Position numbers and translations under genes: made by a program
Notes under the pieces: model-generated
What the model saw: only the letters and a program-made list of their open reading frames with translations
Databases searched by the model: none
What the model was told of the DNA's origin: nothing
Assembly: GCA_030613785.1 (NCBI GenBank)
Contig: JAUWLF010000017.1
Span: 1-55,194, forward strand
Direction of reading: 5' to 3'
DNA from: Chloroflexota bacterium
GTDB taxonomy: Bacteria > Chloroflexota > Anaerolineae > UBA7937 > B3-Chlor
Length of the DNA stretch: 55,194 nucleotides
Part shown: positions 1-7,421 of the stretch, in pieces
Layout: each line of letters starts with the position of its first letter
Position numbering within the stretch: position 1 is the first letter of the stretch

Positions 1-162
1 CTATCGTTCACCGACAAGCTGAAGGCTGTCCTCTGGGTGCCCGTGATCCGACTGTGGGGCGACGTGGCCAAGATGGTGGGGTATCCCGTGGGTGTAGTCT
101 GGCGCACGCGGCACAAGGCTCATCTCCCACCCACCGCTCAGGATAACTCACACCAGCGCTGA
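1..162 (+). CDS. C-terminal end of a possible glycosyltransferase (5' truncated)
   Basis: An open frame enters from the left edge and ends at a TGA at 160-162, giving about 53 residues. The tail is amphipathic and basic, with the stretch GDVAKMVGYPVGVVWR. This resembles from memory the C-terminal end of some family 2 glycosyltransferases, where a membrane-proximal helix follows the catalytic domain. No catalytic motif is visible because the start lies outside the window. The family call is therefore tentative; only the coding frame and its stop are well supported. Confidence 0.4.
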   Translation, partial: LSFTDKLKAVLWVPVIRLWGDVAKMVGYPVGVVWRTRHKAHLPPTAQDNSHQR

Positions 163-294
163 AGCGCCAGCCAACGCACTACCCTATCTCCCTGTCTGGT
201 GTGCAGACCAGGCGACATACGCCTGGACGCCGTACACCTCATGTGCCCTCTTCCGCCGTTCAACCCCCAATTCCAACCATTGGTCAAGAAAACG

Positions 295-323
295 TTGACC
301 CAGCCGAGATCCTCTTCTATAAT
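295..323 (+). promoter_or_regulatory. sigma70-type promoter for the LytS/LytTR operon
   Basis: TTGACC at 295-300 and TATAAT at 318-323 are separated by exactly 17 nt. The -35 box is the right arm of a perfect inverted repeat, GGTCAA (282-287) and TTGACC (295-300), which could be an operator. Transcription would start near 330, leaving a leader of about 185 nt before the kinase ATG at 517. The rest of 163-516 holds no convincing gene. Confidence 0.7.
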
Positions 324-516
324 GGTTACAGTATGGCAATCGGAGAAGGAACAGAGGGAACTCCAGGAAGCGATCCTCGGTGCTGCCCAACCTGGTGTGG
401 AATGTGGTCAGGTTGGTCCGGCGACGCCAGGTCTGCGCTGAGGTGGAACAGGAAAGTGGTGGGCGCAGGCGGTGTGGCTGCTCAGCCGGTCGCGATAGCA
501 TTCGAAGGGCAGGCAG

Positions 517-1539
517 ATGCTTAGCAGGGATGACGTCAAGAGACTCCTCGTCTGGAATCCATTGGGAGCGCTGGCGTTCGGGCTGATTGCGGGGTACTTC
601 ACCGGCGACTTCCGCTATTCGTTTGCCGCCGGGCTCTGCGCGATATACATGGTCGAAGCGCTGATGGCCCTCCTTCAGAGGTTCCTGGAGCCCAGGATCC
701 AGGAGCTGCCTCGGCTGCGCAAAGTGCTGATAGAGATCGGGGCTTCGTTCCTAAGCCACTTCGTAGGCATCTTCGTGGGTCTCACACTGACCGCGCTCCT
801 CTTCGGCTACTTCAGCATTGCGCTGATCTTCTATCTGCTTCCCTGGGCTCTCGTCGCCCCGGCATTCCACAGCGTCCAGTATGCGCGGATGTTCTATCGG
901 GAATTGAGGGAGACCGAGCTTCAGGAGGAGAGGCTGAAGGCGCTGGCCGCCGAGGCTGAACTGAAGGCCTTGAAAGCGCAGATCAACCCCCACTTCTTGT
1001 TCAATACCCTGAACACGATCGCCCACCTCACCCGCACTGATCCTCCCAGAGCCGAGAGAACGGTGGAGAAGCTGGCAGACATCTTCCGCTACGCCCTGTT
1101 CAGCATGGAGAAGGACAGCGTTCCCCTTCAAGAGGAACTGGGCTTCATTCAGGACTATCTTGAGCTGGAGAGGGAGCGGTTCGGCGACAGGCTACAGGTC
1201 AACCTCTCCATCGCACGCGATACGCATTCCATCTCCGTACCTCCCCTGATTCTTCAGCCCTTGGTGGAGAACGCCCTCCAGCATGGCCAGGGGCTCCGGG
1301 GAGAGGTCGAATTGGAGTTGGCTACCTCACTCAGTGACGACTTCCTGGAGATCGCCATCAAAGACCATGGACCCGGTATGCAAACGATTGTGGCCAAGCA
1401 GCCCGGCCGCGGTATCGGGCTGCGCAACGTTCGCGAGCGGTTGGAGAGGACCTACGGCGAGCAATACGGGTTGGAGATCGGGCCCAACGAGCCGCGTGGC
1501 ACGAAGGTCGTGATTAGCATCCCGAGGGGGCAAAGATGA
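517..1539 (+). CDS. LytS/YpdA-type sensor histidine kinase
   Basis: A 340-residue membrane kinase that should autophosphorylate and pass phosphate to the next gene's regulator. Residues 10-120 hold several hydrophobic helices without a large extracellular sensor. A coiled segment at about 128-150 leads into a His_kinase (PF06580-type) domain with ALKAQINPHFLFNTLNTI, which puts the phospho-His at 159. The HATPase part shows the N box (PLILQPLVENALQHG), DHGPGM and GIGLRNVRERLERTYG. The stop overlaps the regulator start (ATGA), so the two are translationally coupled. The promoter is at 295-323. The neighbouring ABC exporter suggests it senses an envelope or antibiotic-like signal; the ligand is unknown. 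Confidence 0.9.
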   Translation: MLSRDDVKRLLVWNPLGALAFGLIAGYFTGDFRYSFAAGLCAIYMVEALMALLQRFLEPRIQELPRLRKVLIEIGASFLSHFVGIFVGLTLTALLFGYFSIALIFYLLPWALVAPAFHSVQYARMFYRELRETELQEERLKALAAEAELKALKAQINPHFLFNTLNTIAHLTRTDPPRAERTVEKLADIFRYALFSMEKDSVPLQEELGFIQDYLELERERFGDRLQVNLSIARDTHSISVPPLILQPLVENALQHGQGLRGEVELELATSLSDDFLEIAIKDHGPGMQTIVAKQPGRGIGLRNVRERLERTYGEQYGLEIGPNEPRGTKVVISIPRGQR

Positions 1540-2285
1540 AGCTCAGAACGCTGATCGTTGATGACGAGGCACCGGCCAGGGAACGCCTCCGGAGACTACT
1601 GGCAGGAAACGAACTGATAGAGCTGGTCGGCGAGGCCAGAGACGGCGTGGAGGCGGTGGAGATGATCGAGGAGACCTCGCCACACCTGGTGCTCCTGGAC
1701 ATCCAGATGCCGGTGCTCGATGGGTTCGGGGTCATAGAAGCGCTGCAAGAACCTCCAGCCATCATCTTCGTCACGGCCTACGATGAGTACGCCATCAGAG
1801 CCTTCGAAGTCAACGCTCTGGACTACCTGTTGAAGCCCTTCAGCCAGGAAAGGCTGAACAAGGCCATAGAACGTGCGCATGAGGAACTGACCTCGGGCCA
1901 GGAGTTCGCGGACAGGATCGGGCCATTGTTAGAGAGTCTGCGGGAAGAGAAGCGATACACGGAACGCGTCGCGGTCCGAGAACCCGACCGTATCCTCGTC
2001 CTTGACGTGGAGGAGATCGACTGGATCGAGGCCCGGCAAGGACAGGTGGTAGTACATGTGGGCCAGGAAGAGCACGTGCTCGCCCGTACCTTGGCCGACC
2101 TTGAGGCCCGGCTGGACCCCACGCTCTTCTTCCGCGCTCATCGCTCGGTGATCGTCAACCTCGACCGGGTGAAGGAGATCATCCCCTGGTTCGCCGGCAG
2201 CCACAAGCTCAGGCTGACCACGCGAGCCGAGGTGGACCTCAGCCGCTCCCGGGGCAAAGCTCTCCGCGAGATACTTGGCTGGTGA
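1536..2285 (+). CDS. LytTR-family response regulator
   Basis: A 249-residue two-domain regulator. The N-terminal receiver begins LRTLIVDDEAPARERLR, with the acidic pair D9-D10, the phospho-acceptor Asp in VLLDIQMP (about residue 55) and the switch Lys in LLKPF. The C-terminal 100 residues form a LytTR DNA-binding domain (IDWIEARQGQVVVHV through FFRAHRSVIVNLDRVKEI). LytTR proteins usually bind direct repeats upstream of a few envelope genes. It is coupled to the kinase by a 4-nt overlap and followed immediately by an ABC exporter, which is its likeliest target. Confidence 0.92.
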   Translation: MKLRTLIVDDEAPARERLRRLLAGNELIELVGEARDGVEAVEMIEETSPHLVLLDIQMPVLDGFGVIEALQEPPAIIFVTAYDEYAIRAFEVNALDYLLKPFSQERLNKAIERAHEELTSGQEFADRIGPLLESLREEKRYTERVAVREPDRILVLDVEEIDWIEARQGQVVVHVGQEEHVLARTLADLEARLDPTLFFRAHRSVIVNLDRVKEIIPWFAGSHKLRLTTRAEVDLSRSRGKALREILGW

Positions 2286-2319
2286 ACGGTTGAGAAGGCT
2301 CAGAGATAGGAGCAAGACA

Positions 2320-3237
2320 GTGGCTGCAATTGAAGTCGAAAACCTGCACAAAGCATACGGGAAAGTGAGAGCGGTGGACGACATCAGCTTCAGGGTACAG
2401 ATTGGAGAGATCTTCGGCTTCCTAGGGCCCAACGGCGCAGGCAAGACAACGACCATCGAGATCATAGAAGGATATCGCAAGCCCGATGACGGCCGCGTAA
2501 CCGTATTGGGCCTCGACCCTTTCCGGCAGCCCTACGAAATGAAGGAGCGCGTGGGCATCATGCTTCAGTCAACCTCCCTATACCCAGACCTGAGGGTGGG
2601 CGAGATCATCAAGCTCTTCGCCGGATACTACAAGCACACCGTGGACACCGACGCTCTCCTAGAGATGATGGGCTTGATTGAGAAGAAGGGGTCATTCGCC
2701 AGGGAGCTATCGGGCGGGCAGAGGCAAAGGCTAGCCCTGACCCTGGCCTTCATCAACGATGCGGAGATTCTGTTTCTGGATGAGCCAACGGCAGGGCTGG
2801 ATCCGCAATCCCGGCGCACTGTTTGGGAGTGGATAGACGGGGCACGCCAGAAACGAAAGACTGCCTTCATTACCACACACTATATCGAGGAGGCCGAGAA
2901 GCTCTGTGATCGGGTAGCCATCATCGATCACGGTAGGATCATCGCTCTGGACACACCACGGCGGCTGATGGCGGACTTGGAAGCTGAGCATAGGATCGAG
3001 TTTGTGGCGGATAGCGCCCTTGATCTGGCCAAGCTGTGGGACATACCAGGGTTGTGCACAGTGGTAAACGGCAAGAAGGGCGAGTACACCCTGCATGTGA
3101 GCGCCCCCCAGCGCGCGCTCAAGGGCTTGATGGCTCTGGCAGCGGAGGAGGGATTCCATCCACGAGACCTGAGGGTCGAAGGGGCAACCCTGGAGGATGT
3201 GTTCATCAAGTTGACTGGGAGGAGGATAAGGGAATGA
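2320..3237 (+). CDS. ABC transporter ATP-binding protein (ABC-2 / drug-exporter type)
   Basis: A 305-residue ATPase that would power the permease encoded next. It shows Walker A GPNGAGKT (about 36-43), signature LSGGQRQRL, Walker B EILFLDEPTAGLD and the switch His in FITTHY. A C-terminal extension of about 80 residues matches the CcmA/DrrA-like group. I chose GTG at 2320 because AGGAGC lies 8 nt upstream and the protein then starts at the first conserved strand (IEVENLHKAYG). A TTG at 2275 inside the regulator gene is possible but has no ribosome site. The stop overlaps the permease ATG by ATGA. Confidence 0.9.
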   Translation: MAAIEVENLHKAYGKVRAVDDISFRVQIGEIFGFLGPNGAGKTTTIEIIEGYRKPDDGRVTVLGLDPFRQPYEMKERVGIMLQSTSLYPDLRVGEIIKLFAGYYKHTVDTDALLEMMGLIEKKGSFARELSGGQRQRLALTLAFINDAEILFLDEPTAGLDPQSRRTVWEWIDGARQKRKTAFITTHYIEEAEKLCDRVAIIDHGRIIALDTPRRLMADLEAEHRIEFVADSALDLAKLWDIPGLCTVVNGKKGEYTLHVSAPQRALKGLMALAAEEGFHPRDLRVEGATLEDVFIKLTGRRIRE

Positions 3238-3971
3238 GAGTGCTGTGGAGGGAGGTTGTGACCAGCCTCAAGCTGTTCTTCCGCAACCGGCATGCGCTAG
3301 TCCCTACGGCCGGGTTGCCGGTGCTCTTCATGTTCCTCTTTAGCTATATGTATCGGGGACAGAGCATGGGGGGCGTACCGGCCGTGGCCTACGTCTTCGC
3401 CAGCGTAATCGGCATGTCGGTGGGAGCTACCGCCTTTCTCAATCTGTCCATAACTCTGGTGGAAGAGCGGGACGAAGGTATTCTGAAGCGGCTGCGGGGC
3501 ACTCCTTTGCGAGAGTGGCAACTACTGGGAGGCAAGGTACTGGGAGCTGGCGTCGTGATCTTGCTACAGGTGATGCTCCTCTTTGCCATCGGCCTGCTGT
3601 TCTTCGGGTTGAGACTCAAGGGCGCCCCCCTACCATCGCTGGGTGTGCTGATTGTGGGCACCTTCACCTTTCTGGCTATGGCGTTCTGCCTGGCCGGCTT
3701 GATGAAGAACTCCAGGGCGGCTGAGGCCTGGGCGTTAGCCCTTTTCCTGCCCATGCTGTTCATCGGCGGCGGCTTTTTCCCCACGGAGTCTTTGCCCCAG
3801 GTGGTGCAGCATCTGGCCCAGGCTCTGCCTTTGACCCATCTCCTCGAGGCCCTTGTGCCGGTGATGGTCGAACGGCAGAGCATCCTGACCTGCGGAGGTC
3901 ACCTGCTGGTCATGGCCGTCTGGGCGGGTGCTTGTTTCGCCATCGCCGTGAAGACCTTTCGCTGGCAATGA
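3234..3971 (+). CDS. ABC-2 type transporter permease
   Basis: A 245-residue integral membrane protein with about six hydrophobic segments. It has the ABC-2 hallmark between helices 2 and 3: LVEERDEGILKRLRGTPL, the coupling helix that contacts the ATPase. The start at 3234 (ATGAGAGTGCTG) overlaps the upstream stop, fixing the gene in the operon. With the ATPase it forms an exporter whose substrate cannot be read from sequence. Control by the adjacent LytS/LytTR pair fits bacteriocin or drug-efflux modules. Confidence 0.9.
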   Translation: MRVLWREVVTSLKLFFRNRHALVPTAGLPVLFMFLFSYMYRGQSMGGVPAVAYVFASVIGMSVGATAFLNLSITLVEERDEGILKRLRGTPLREWQLLGGKVLGAGVVILLQVMLLFAIGLLFFGLRLKGAPLPSLGVLIVGTFTFLAMAFCLAGLMKNSRAAEAWALALFLPMLFIGGGFFPTESLPQVVQHLAQALPLTHLLEALVPVMVERQSILTCGGHLLVMAVWAGACFAIAVKTFRWQ

Positions 3972-4086
3972 GGTGCTTTCATCTGGTGTTTCCCCAGCCC
4001 ACTGACCTGATCGGAACTTTGCTGATAGACCGTAGTAGTGGCATCCTGGAACTTGGCGGAGACACCCACAAACGAGGAGACGGGCA

Positions 4087-4635
4087 ATGACAGAATGGAA
4101 AAGGCATGGAGACACGTTGGTCTGGGCTGCTTGGAGTGTTCTGACGATACTCCAAACCCTGTTGTCCTTCGTCCTCTACAACCAAGAGGGCGTCGAGTCG
4201 GTGAGGTACCTCGCTTGGGCAGTCTGGGTGGTGATGTGCATCTTTGGCATCGTGCCCATCTTCACCCTCCGCCGAAAAGGTGGCGTGCCAGACGGAAAGG
4301 GCTATGTACACACTACGGCGCTGGTTGATACAGGAGTTTACGCTGTTGTCAGGCATCCCCAGTATCTGTCCTTCATGCTCCTGAACCTCTTCTTGATACT
4401 CGTGGCCCAACATTGGCTGATCACATTGATCGGCCTTCCGGCCATGGCCCTGAGCTATCTGATCGCGCTGGATGCAGACCGGTTCGGAGTGGAGAGATTT
4501 GGTGAGGAGTACACACGCTACATGCAGACAGTACCAGGAACCAATTTCCCGCTGGGGCTCATCCGGCTCCTGAGACGAAGAACCACACACGGGAGGCGGA
4601 CGCATTCCTCTGAAAGCAAACTTGAGGAGGAGTAA
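4087..4635 (+). CDS. Membrane methyltransferase of the isoprenylcysteine carboxyl-methyltransferase/PEMT type
   Basis: A 182-residue protein with four or five hydrophobic segments. The C-terminal signature is VYAVVRHPQYLSF followed by an acidic tail motif ERFGEEYTRYMQTVP, as in the ICMT/PEMT family that methylates lipids or small molecules at the membrane using S-adenosylmethionine. GAGGAG precedes the ATG. It follows the exporter after 115 nt and is followed by a soluble methyltransferase after 2 nt, so these two are cotranscribed. Bacterial members mostly have unknown substrates. Confidence 0.8.
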   Translation: MTEWKRHGDTLVWAAWSVLTILQTLLSFVLYNQEGVESVRYLAWAVWVVMCIFGIVPIFTLRRKGGVPDGKGYVHTTALVDTGVYAVVRHPQYLSFMLLNLFLILVAQHWLITLIGLPAMALSYLIALDADRFGVERFGEEYTRYMQTVPGTNFPLGLIRLLRRRTTHGRRTHSSESKLEEE

Positions 4636-4637
4636 GA

Positions 4638-5282
4638 ATGGAGAGAACAGCTTCGGACAGTTGGTTCACCAAGCGGATGATGAGGTTGACCCACTTCGAG
4701 AAGTGGCTCATGGACAGGCCGCAACGGATCCAGCGCGCAGAACGCGAGGCACTGGCCTTGTTCGGGATCATCAACCTGCCACCGCAGCCCCGCTGCCTGG
4801 AGATCGGCTGCGGGCACGGGATAGTCACCCGATTGCTGGTCGAGCGCTTCATGGCGCGTGTGATGGCCACCGATCTCGACCCTGCTCAGCTAGCTCTGGC
4901 TCGCGAGCGCCTGGCTGACATACAAGAGAATGTGCAGTTCCGCGTCGCAGATGCCCGGGAGATGCCCTTCGATGAAACTCAATTCGACGGCGTGTTCTCT
5001 TTCGGAGTTCTGCACCACCTGCCTGGGGGATGGCGACGGGCGGTGGCGGAGACCGCACGAGTGCTTAGCCCGGGCGGATGGTTCGTCTTCACCGATCTCG
5101 TGCTGGCCCCCGGCGCCGGCCGTGTGGTGCAACAGTTATTGCCACAGCTTGACCCACTGGAAGAAACTGCCCTGCGCGCCTGTCTGACCGCGCATGGTCT
5201 GCGCCTGGTCCACTACGAGCACGACTCAGGCCCCTGGGGAGCGATCATGCGATGGTGCACGGCCGTCGCCCAGAAGGTGTAA
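4638..5282 (+). CDS. Class I SAM-dependent methyltransferase
   Basis: A 214-residue soluble enzyme with the Rossmann-type motif I CLEIGCGHGIVTRLL, acidic motif II ATDLDPAQLALAR, motif III VADAREMPFDETQFDGVF and the post-motif LSPGGWFVFTDL. This is a Methyltransf_11/UbiE-like fold. GAGGAGG sits just upstream of the ATG and overlaps the end of the preceding gene, so the two are coupled. No substrate-specific motif stands out. Confidence 0.85.
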   Translation: MERTASDSWFTKRMMRLTHFEKWLMDRPQRIQRAEREALALFGIINLPPQPRCLEIGCGHGIVTRLLVERFMARVMATDLDPAQLALARERLADIQENVQFRVADAREMPFDETQFDGVFSFGVLHHLPGGWRRAVAETARVLSPGGWFVFTDLVLAPGAGRVVQQLLPQLDPLEETALRACLTAHGLRLVHYEHDSGPWGAIMRWCTAVAQKV

Positions 5283-5524
5283 CTGCGACCTTTGATCTCT
5301 CAAATGAGCTTTGCGGCCGGACTCATGCGACTCGCACGACGTAGAAAGAGAGCATCAAAGGAATTAGTTGAGATAACACGAGCAAAACGATCAATTGACG
5401 TCACTGCACCACACCAGGTCGTCTGTAACTGGATAGTCGAACCGGAGAAAGGCTGCAGAACTTGAAAAAGGCTGGGGAGACGAATCTGCCAGCGTAGCAC
5501 CCCGTCAAGCATAGGCTGACGTAT

Positions 5525-5634
5525 TGTCATTCTGAGCCGAGGCGTAGCGAAGGCGAAGAATCCCATCTATTGCGCAGGAGAACGCCCGTTTGCCAAAGAT
5601 CAGGTTCTTCGTCGCTTCACTCCTCAGAATGACA
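5525..5634. repeat. MITE-like inverted-repeat element (110 bp)
   Basis: TGTCATTCTGAG at 5525-5536 is repeated perfectly in inverted orientation as CTCAGAATGACA at 5623-5634. Inside, GAAGAA-type sequence also mirrors (GAAGAATCC on the left, GGTTCTTC on the right). The element lies in a 515-nt gap (5283-5797) that holds no gene. Elements with this end sequence occur in many environmental bacterial genomes. A possible half copy is at 40687-40715. Confidence 0.6.
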
Positions 5635-5694
5635 GACTCGCAGTATGCTCCCACGGAGCACTAGCGAGAATCACCACGGAAGACAGCGACGCGA

Positions 5695-5722
5695 AGCAGC
5701 CCCCGCTGTAGCGGGGGCTGCT
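5695..5722 (-). terminator. Strong GC hairpin between convergent genes
   Basis: AGCAGCCCCCGCT (5695-5707) pairs perfectly over 13 bp with AGCGGGGGCTGCT (5710-5722), leaving a tight loop. It lies about 75 nt past the stop of the minus-strand lipoprotein gene and after the plus-strand methyltransferase. No clear T tract follows on either strand, so it may end transcription imperfectly or protect mRNA 3' ends. Confidence 0.5.
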
Positions 5723-5797
5723 GAACCTCGCACCTCAGAGACTCAAAGCCCTGTCGTCAGCATACACCAATGAACCCGCCGTGTGACCAGATGGCCA

Positions 5798-7132
5798 TCA
5801 CGGCCGGCAGCAGTACGCCTGTCCAATCACGGGAGAGTCGAGCGGGTCGTATGTTCCCTCGCGATCGAGATCGAAACCGACCACGAAACTGCCGTTTGGA
5901 CACCACGTCACCGGTTGGTGGCTGTTGATCCCTGCTTGTTCCACTCCCACCCAGGAACACGAACTCCAGTTGCCGTACTGTGGCGCAGCCAACGGACAGC
6001 ATCTGGCTTGTCCGACCACAGGAGAGTCAAGAGGGTCGTATGTTCCCTCGCGATCTAGATCCAAGCCGGCCAAATAGCTGCCGTTCGGACACCAGGCCAC
6101 TGCTTGGTGGCTATTGACCCCCGCACTTTCCACGCCGACCCAGGAGCACGTCCCCCAGTTGCTGAACTGTCCCACAGCCAAGGGACAGCAGTGTGCCTGG
6201 CCAATCACGGGAGAGTCAAGCGGGTCGTATGTTCCCTCGCGATCGAGATCCAAGCCGGTCAGGAAACTGCCGTTGGCGCACCAGGTCACCGGCTGGTGAC
6301 TGTTGATCCCGCCCTGTTCCACTTTCACCCAGGAGCACTGTCCCCACCGCGCCACGAATGGTGTTGGTGTGGCCGCCGGTGGTGGTGGCGGTGGCGGCGG
6401 GATGGTGGGCGACGCTCCTGGCGGCGGTGGAGGAGGCAGTGTGGGCTCTGGTCCCGGAGCACCTTCGACGGACAGAGTGACTGCCCGTGTCTGTGGACCG
6501 TCAGGTGCTTCCACAAGCAGTTCGTAAGTGGTAGTCGTCTGAGGGCACTCCTCCCGCTCCCCAAGCGGCGGCACTTCCTGGCCGTTAAGGAGCACCCGCC
6601 ACTCTCCAGGGGGATGCACTTCCCAGAACAACATGGCGCATCCACCCTGAGGGACCACGTCCGGATGTACCTCGAAGACGATGACCTCTGGCCCACCCTC
6701 TGGTGGAGGCTCTTCAGGAGGAGGCTCTTGCGGTGGGGGCTCCTCCGGTGGCGGCTCTCCCGGAGGAGGCTCCTCGGGCGGCACTTCGCCCTCAACTTCG
6801 ATCGTCACGGTCTCCTTGATGGACCCGCCTGGCACTCCTACCACGAGCTCGAAGGTCGTAGGCTCATGCAGGCAGACCTCATCCTCGCCTTCCATCCCCA
6901 CCTCGCGGCCGTTCAGGAAGACGGTGTACTCCTCGGCCGCGTGCACCTCCCAGTGCAGCATGGCACACCCGCCAGGGGGCACTACTTCCTCGCTGGCCCA
7001 GAACTCTATCTCCGGTTCAGCGCCAGGGATGGGGAGTATCCCGCAGGGGCTGCATCCCACGATTCCGGTGGAGAACAGGAACCCCATTGCCATCATAATG
7101 CTCAGCACTCGACGCAACGTATGCCCACTCAT
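5798..7132 (-). CDS. Secreted lipoprotein: two Ig-like domains, Pro-rich linkers, three 63-aa Cys-rich repeats
   Basis: A 444-residue envelope protein. The N-terminal signal ends in a lipobox GIVGC with Cys27. Two related beta-sandwich-like domains follow, each with GGCAMLxWEVH. They are separated by a PPEEPPP-type spacer, and a second PPPP/TPTP spacer comes after. The C-terminal third is three tandem modules of exactly 63 residues, each carrying CSWV, NSHQ, WCxNGS, GLDLDREGTYDPLDSP and a terminal CC. I recognise no named family for this module. The invariant Cys suggest disulfides and the Asp-rich loop suggests a cation site (inference). It has its own promoter at 7190-7218. Confidence 0.85.
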   Translation of the reverse strand: MSGHTLRRVLSIMMAMGFLFSTGIVGCSPCGILPIPGAEPEIEFWASEEVVPPGGCAMLHWEVHAAEEYTVFLNGREVGMEGEDEVCLHEPTTFELVVGVPGGSIKETVTIEVEGEVPPEEPPPGEPPPEEPPPQEPPPEEPPPEGGPEVIVFEVHPDVVPQGGCAMLFWEVHPPGEWRVLLNGQEVPPLGEREECPQTTTTYELLVEAPDGPQTRAVTLSVEGAPGPEPTLPPPPPPGASPTIPPPPPPPPAATPTPFVARWGQCSWVKVEQGGINSHQPVTWCANGSFLTGLDLDREGTYDPLDSPVIGQAHCCPLAVGQFSNWGTCSWVGVESAGVNSHQAVAWCPNGSYLAGLDLDREGTYDPLDSPVVGQARCCPLAAPQYGNWSSCSWVGVEQAGINSHQPVTWCPNGSFVVGFDLDREGTYDPLDSPVIGQAYCCRP

Positions 7133-7189
7133 CGCAACCTCCCTTGCCTTGACGGTATCTGGTGAACGCGACCGTCCACGGTTTGCGGT

Positions 7190-7218
7190 AATATACCAAA
7201 CGTGTCACTGAATGTCAA
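7190..7218 (-). promoter_or_regulatory. sigma70 consensus promoter for the repeat lipoprotein
   Basis: On the minus strand TTGACA (7218-7213) and TATATT (7195-7190) are 17 nt apart, a near-perfect consensus. The start of transcription would be near 7183, about 50 nt before the lipoprotein ATG at 7132. Such a strong match suggests an abundant envelope protein. Confidence 0.8.
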
Positions 7219-7313
7219 ATATCCGTGACGCGCTCCTCTGCCCTAGCTGGCCTTCCGTTCATGGCAAGCACCCAGCCCTCAAACCGTGGCGAATCCGCCT
7301 TGCCGCCAGAACC

Positions 7314-7343
7314 TTGTCTCTGGCTCCGAAAACCTGTTACAAT
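7314..7343 (+). promoter_or_regulatory. sigma70-type promoter for the B12-binding radical SAM gene
   Basis: TTGTCT (7314-7319) and TACAAT (7338-7343) have an 18-nt spacing. Predicted initiation near 7350 gives a leader of about 70 nt before the ATG at 7422. This supports the downstream start rather than an earlier in-frame codon at 7212. Confidence 0.65.
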
Positions 7344-7421
7344 AGGTTGTCATCCTCTGGGAAGCGCGTGCGACGAGTTTGTACTCCTTGTCTCCGCACC
7401 CATATCCTGAGCCGATACGAC

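Noticed and set aside
432..475. Possible T-box-like GGTGGAAC segment in the leader of the LytS operon
   Set aside because: Only a short match; no specifier loop, antiterminator stem or terminator could be drawn, and the downstream genes are not amino-acid related.
6104..7165. Long plus-strand frame opposite the repeat lipoprotein
   Set aside because: It is the antisense shadow of a repetitive, Pro-rich gene with a clear signal peptide and promoter on the minus strand; its residues are Arg/Trp-rich low complexity.
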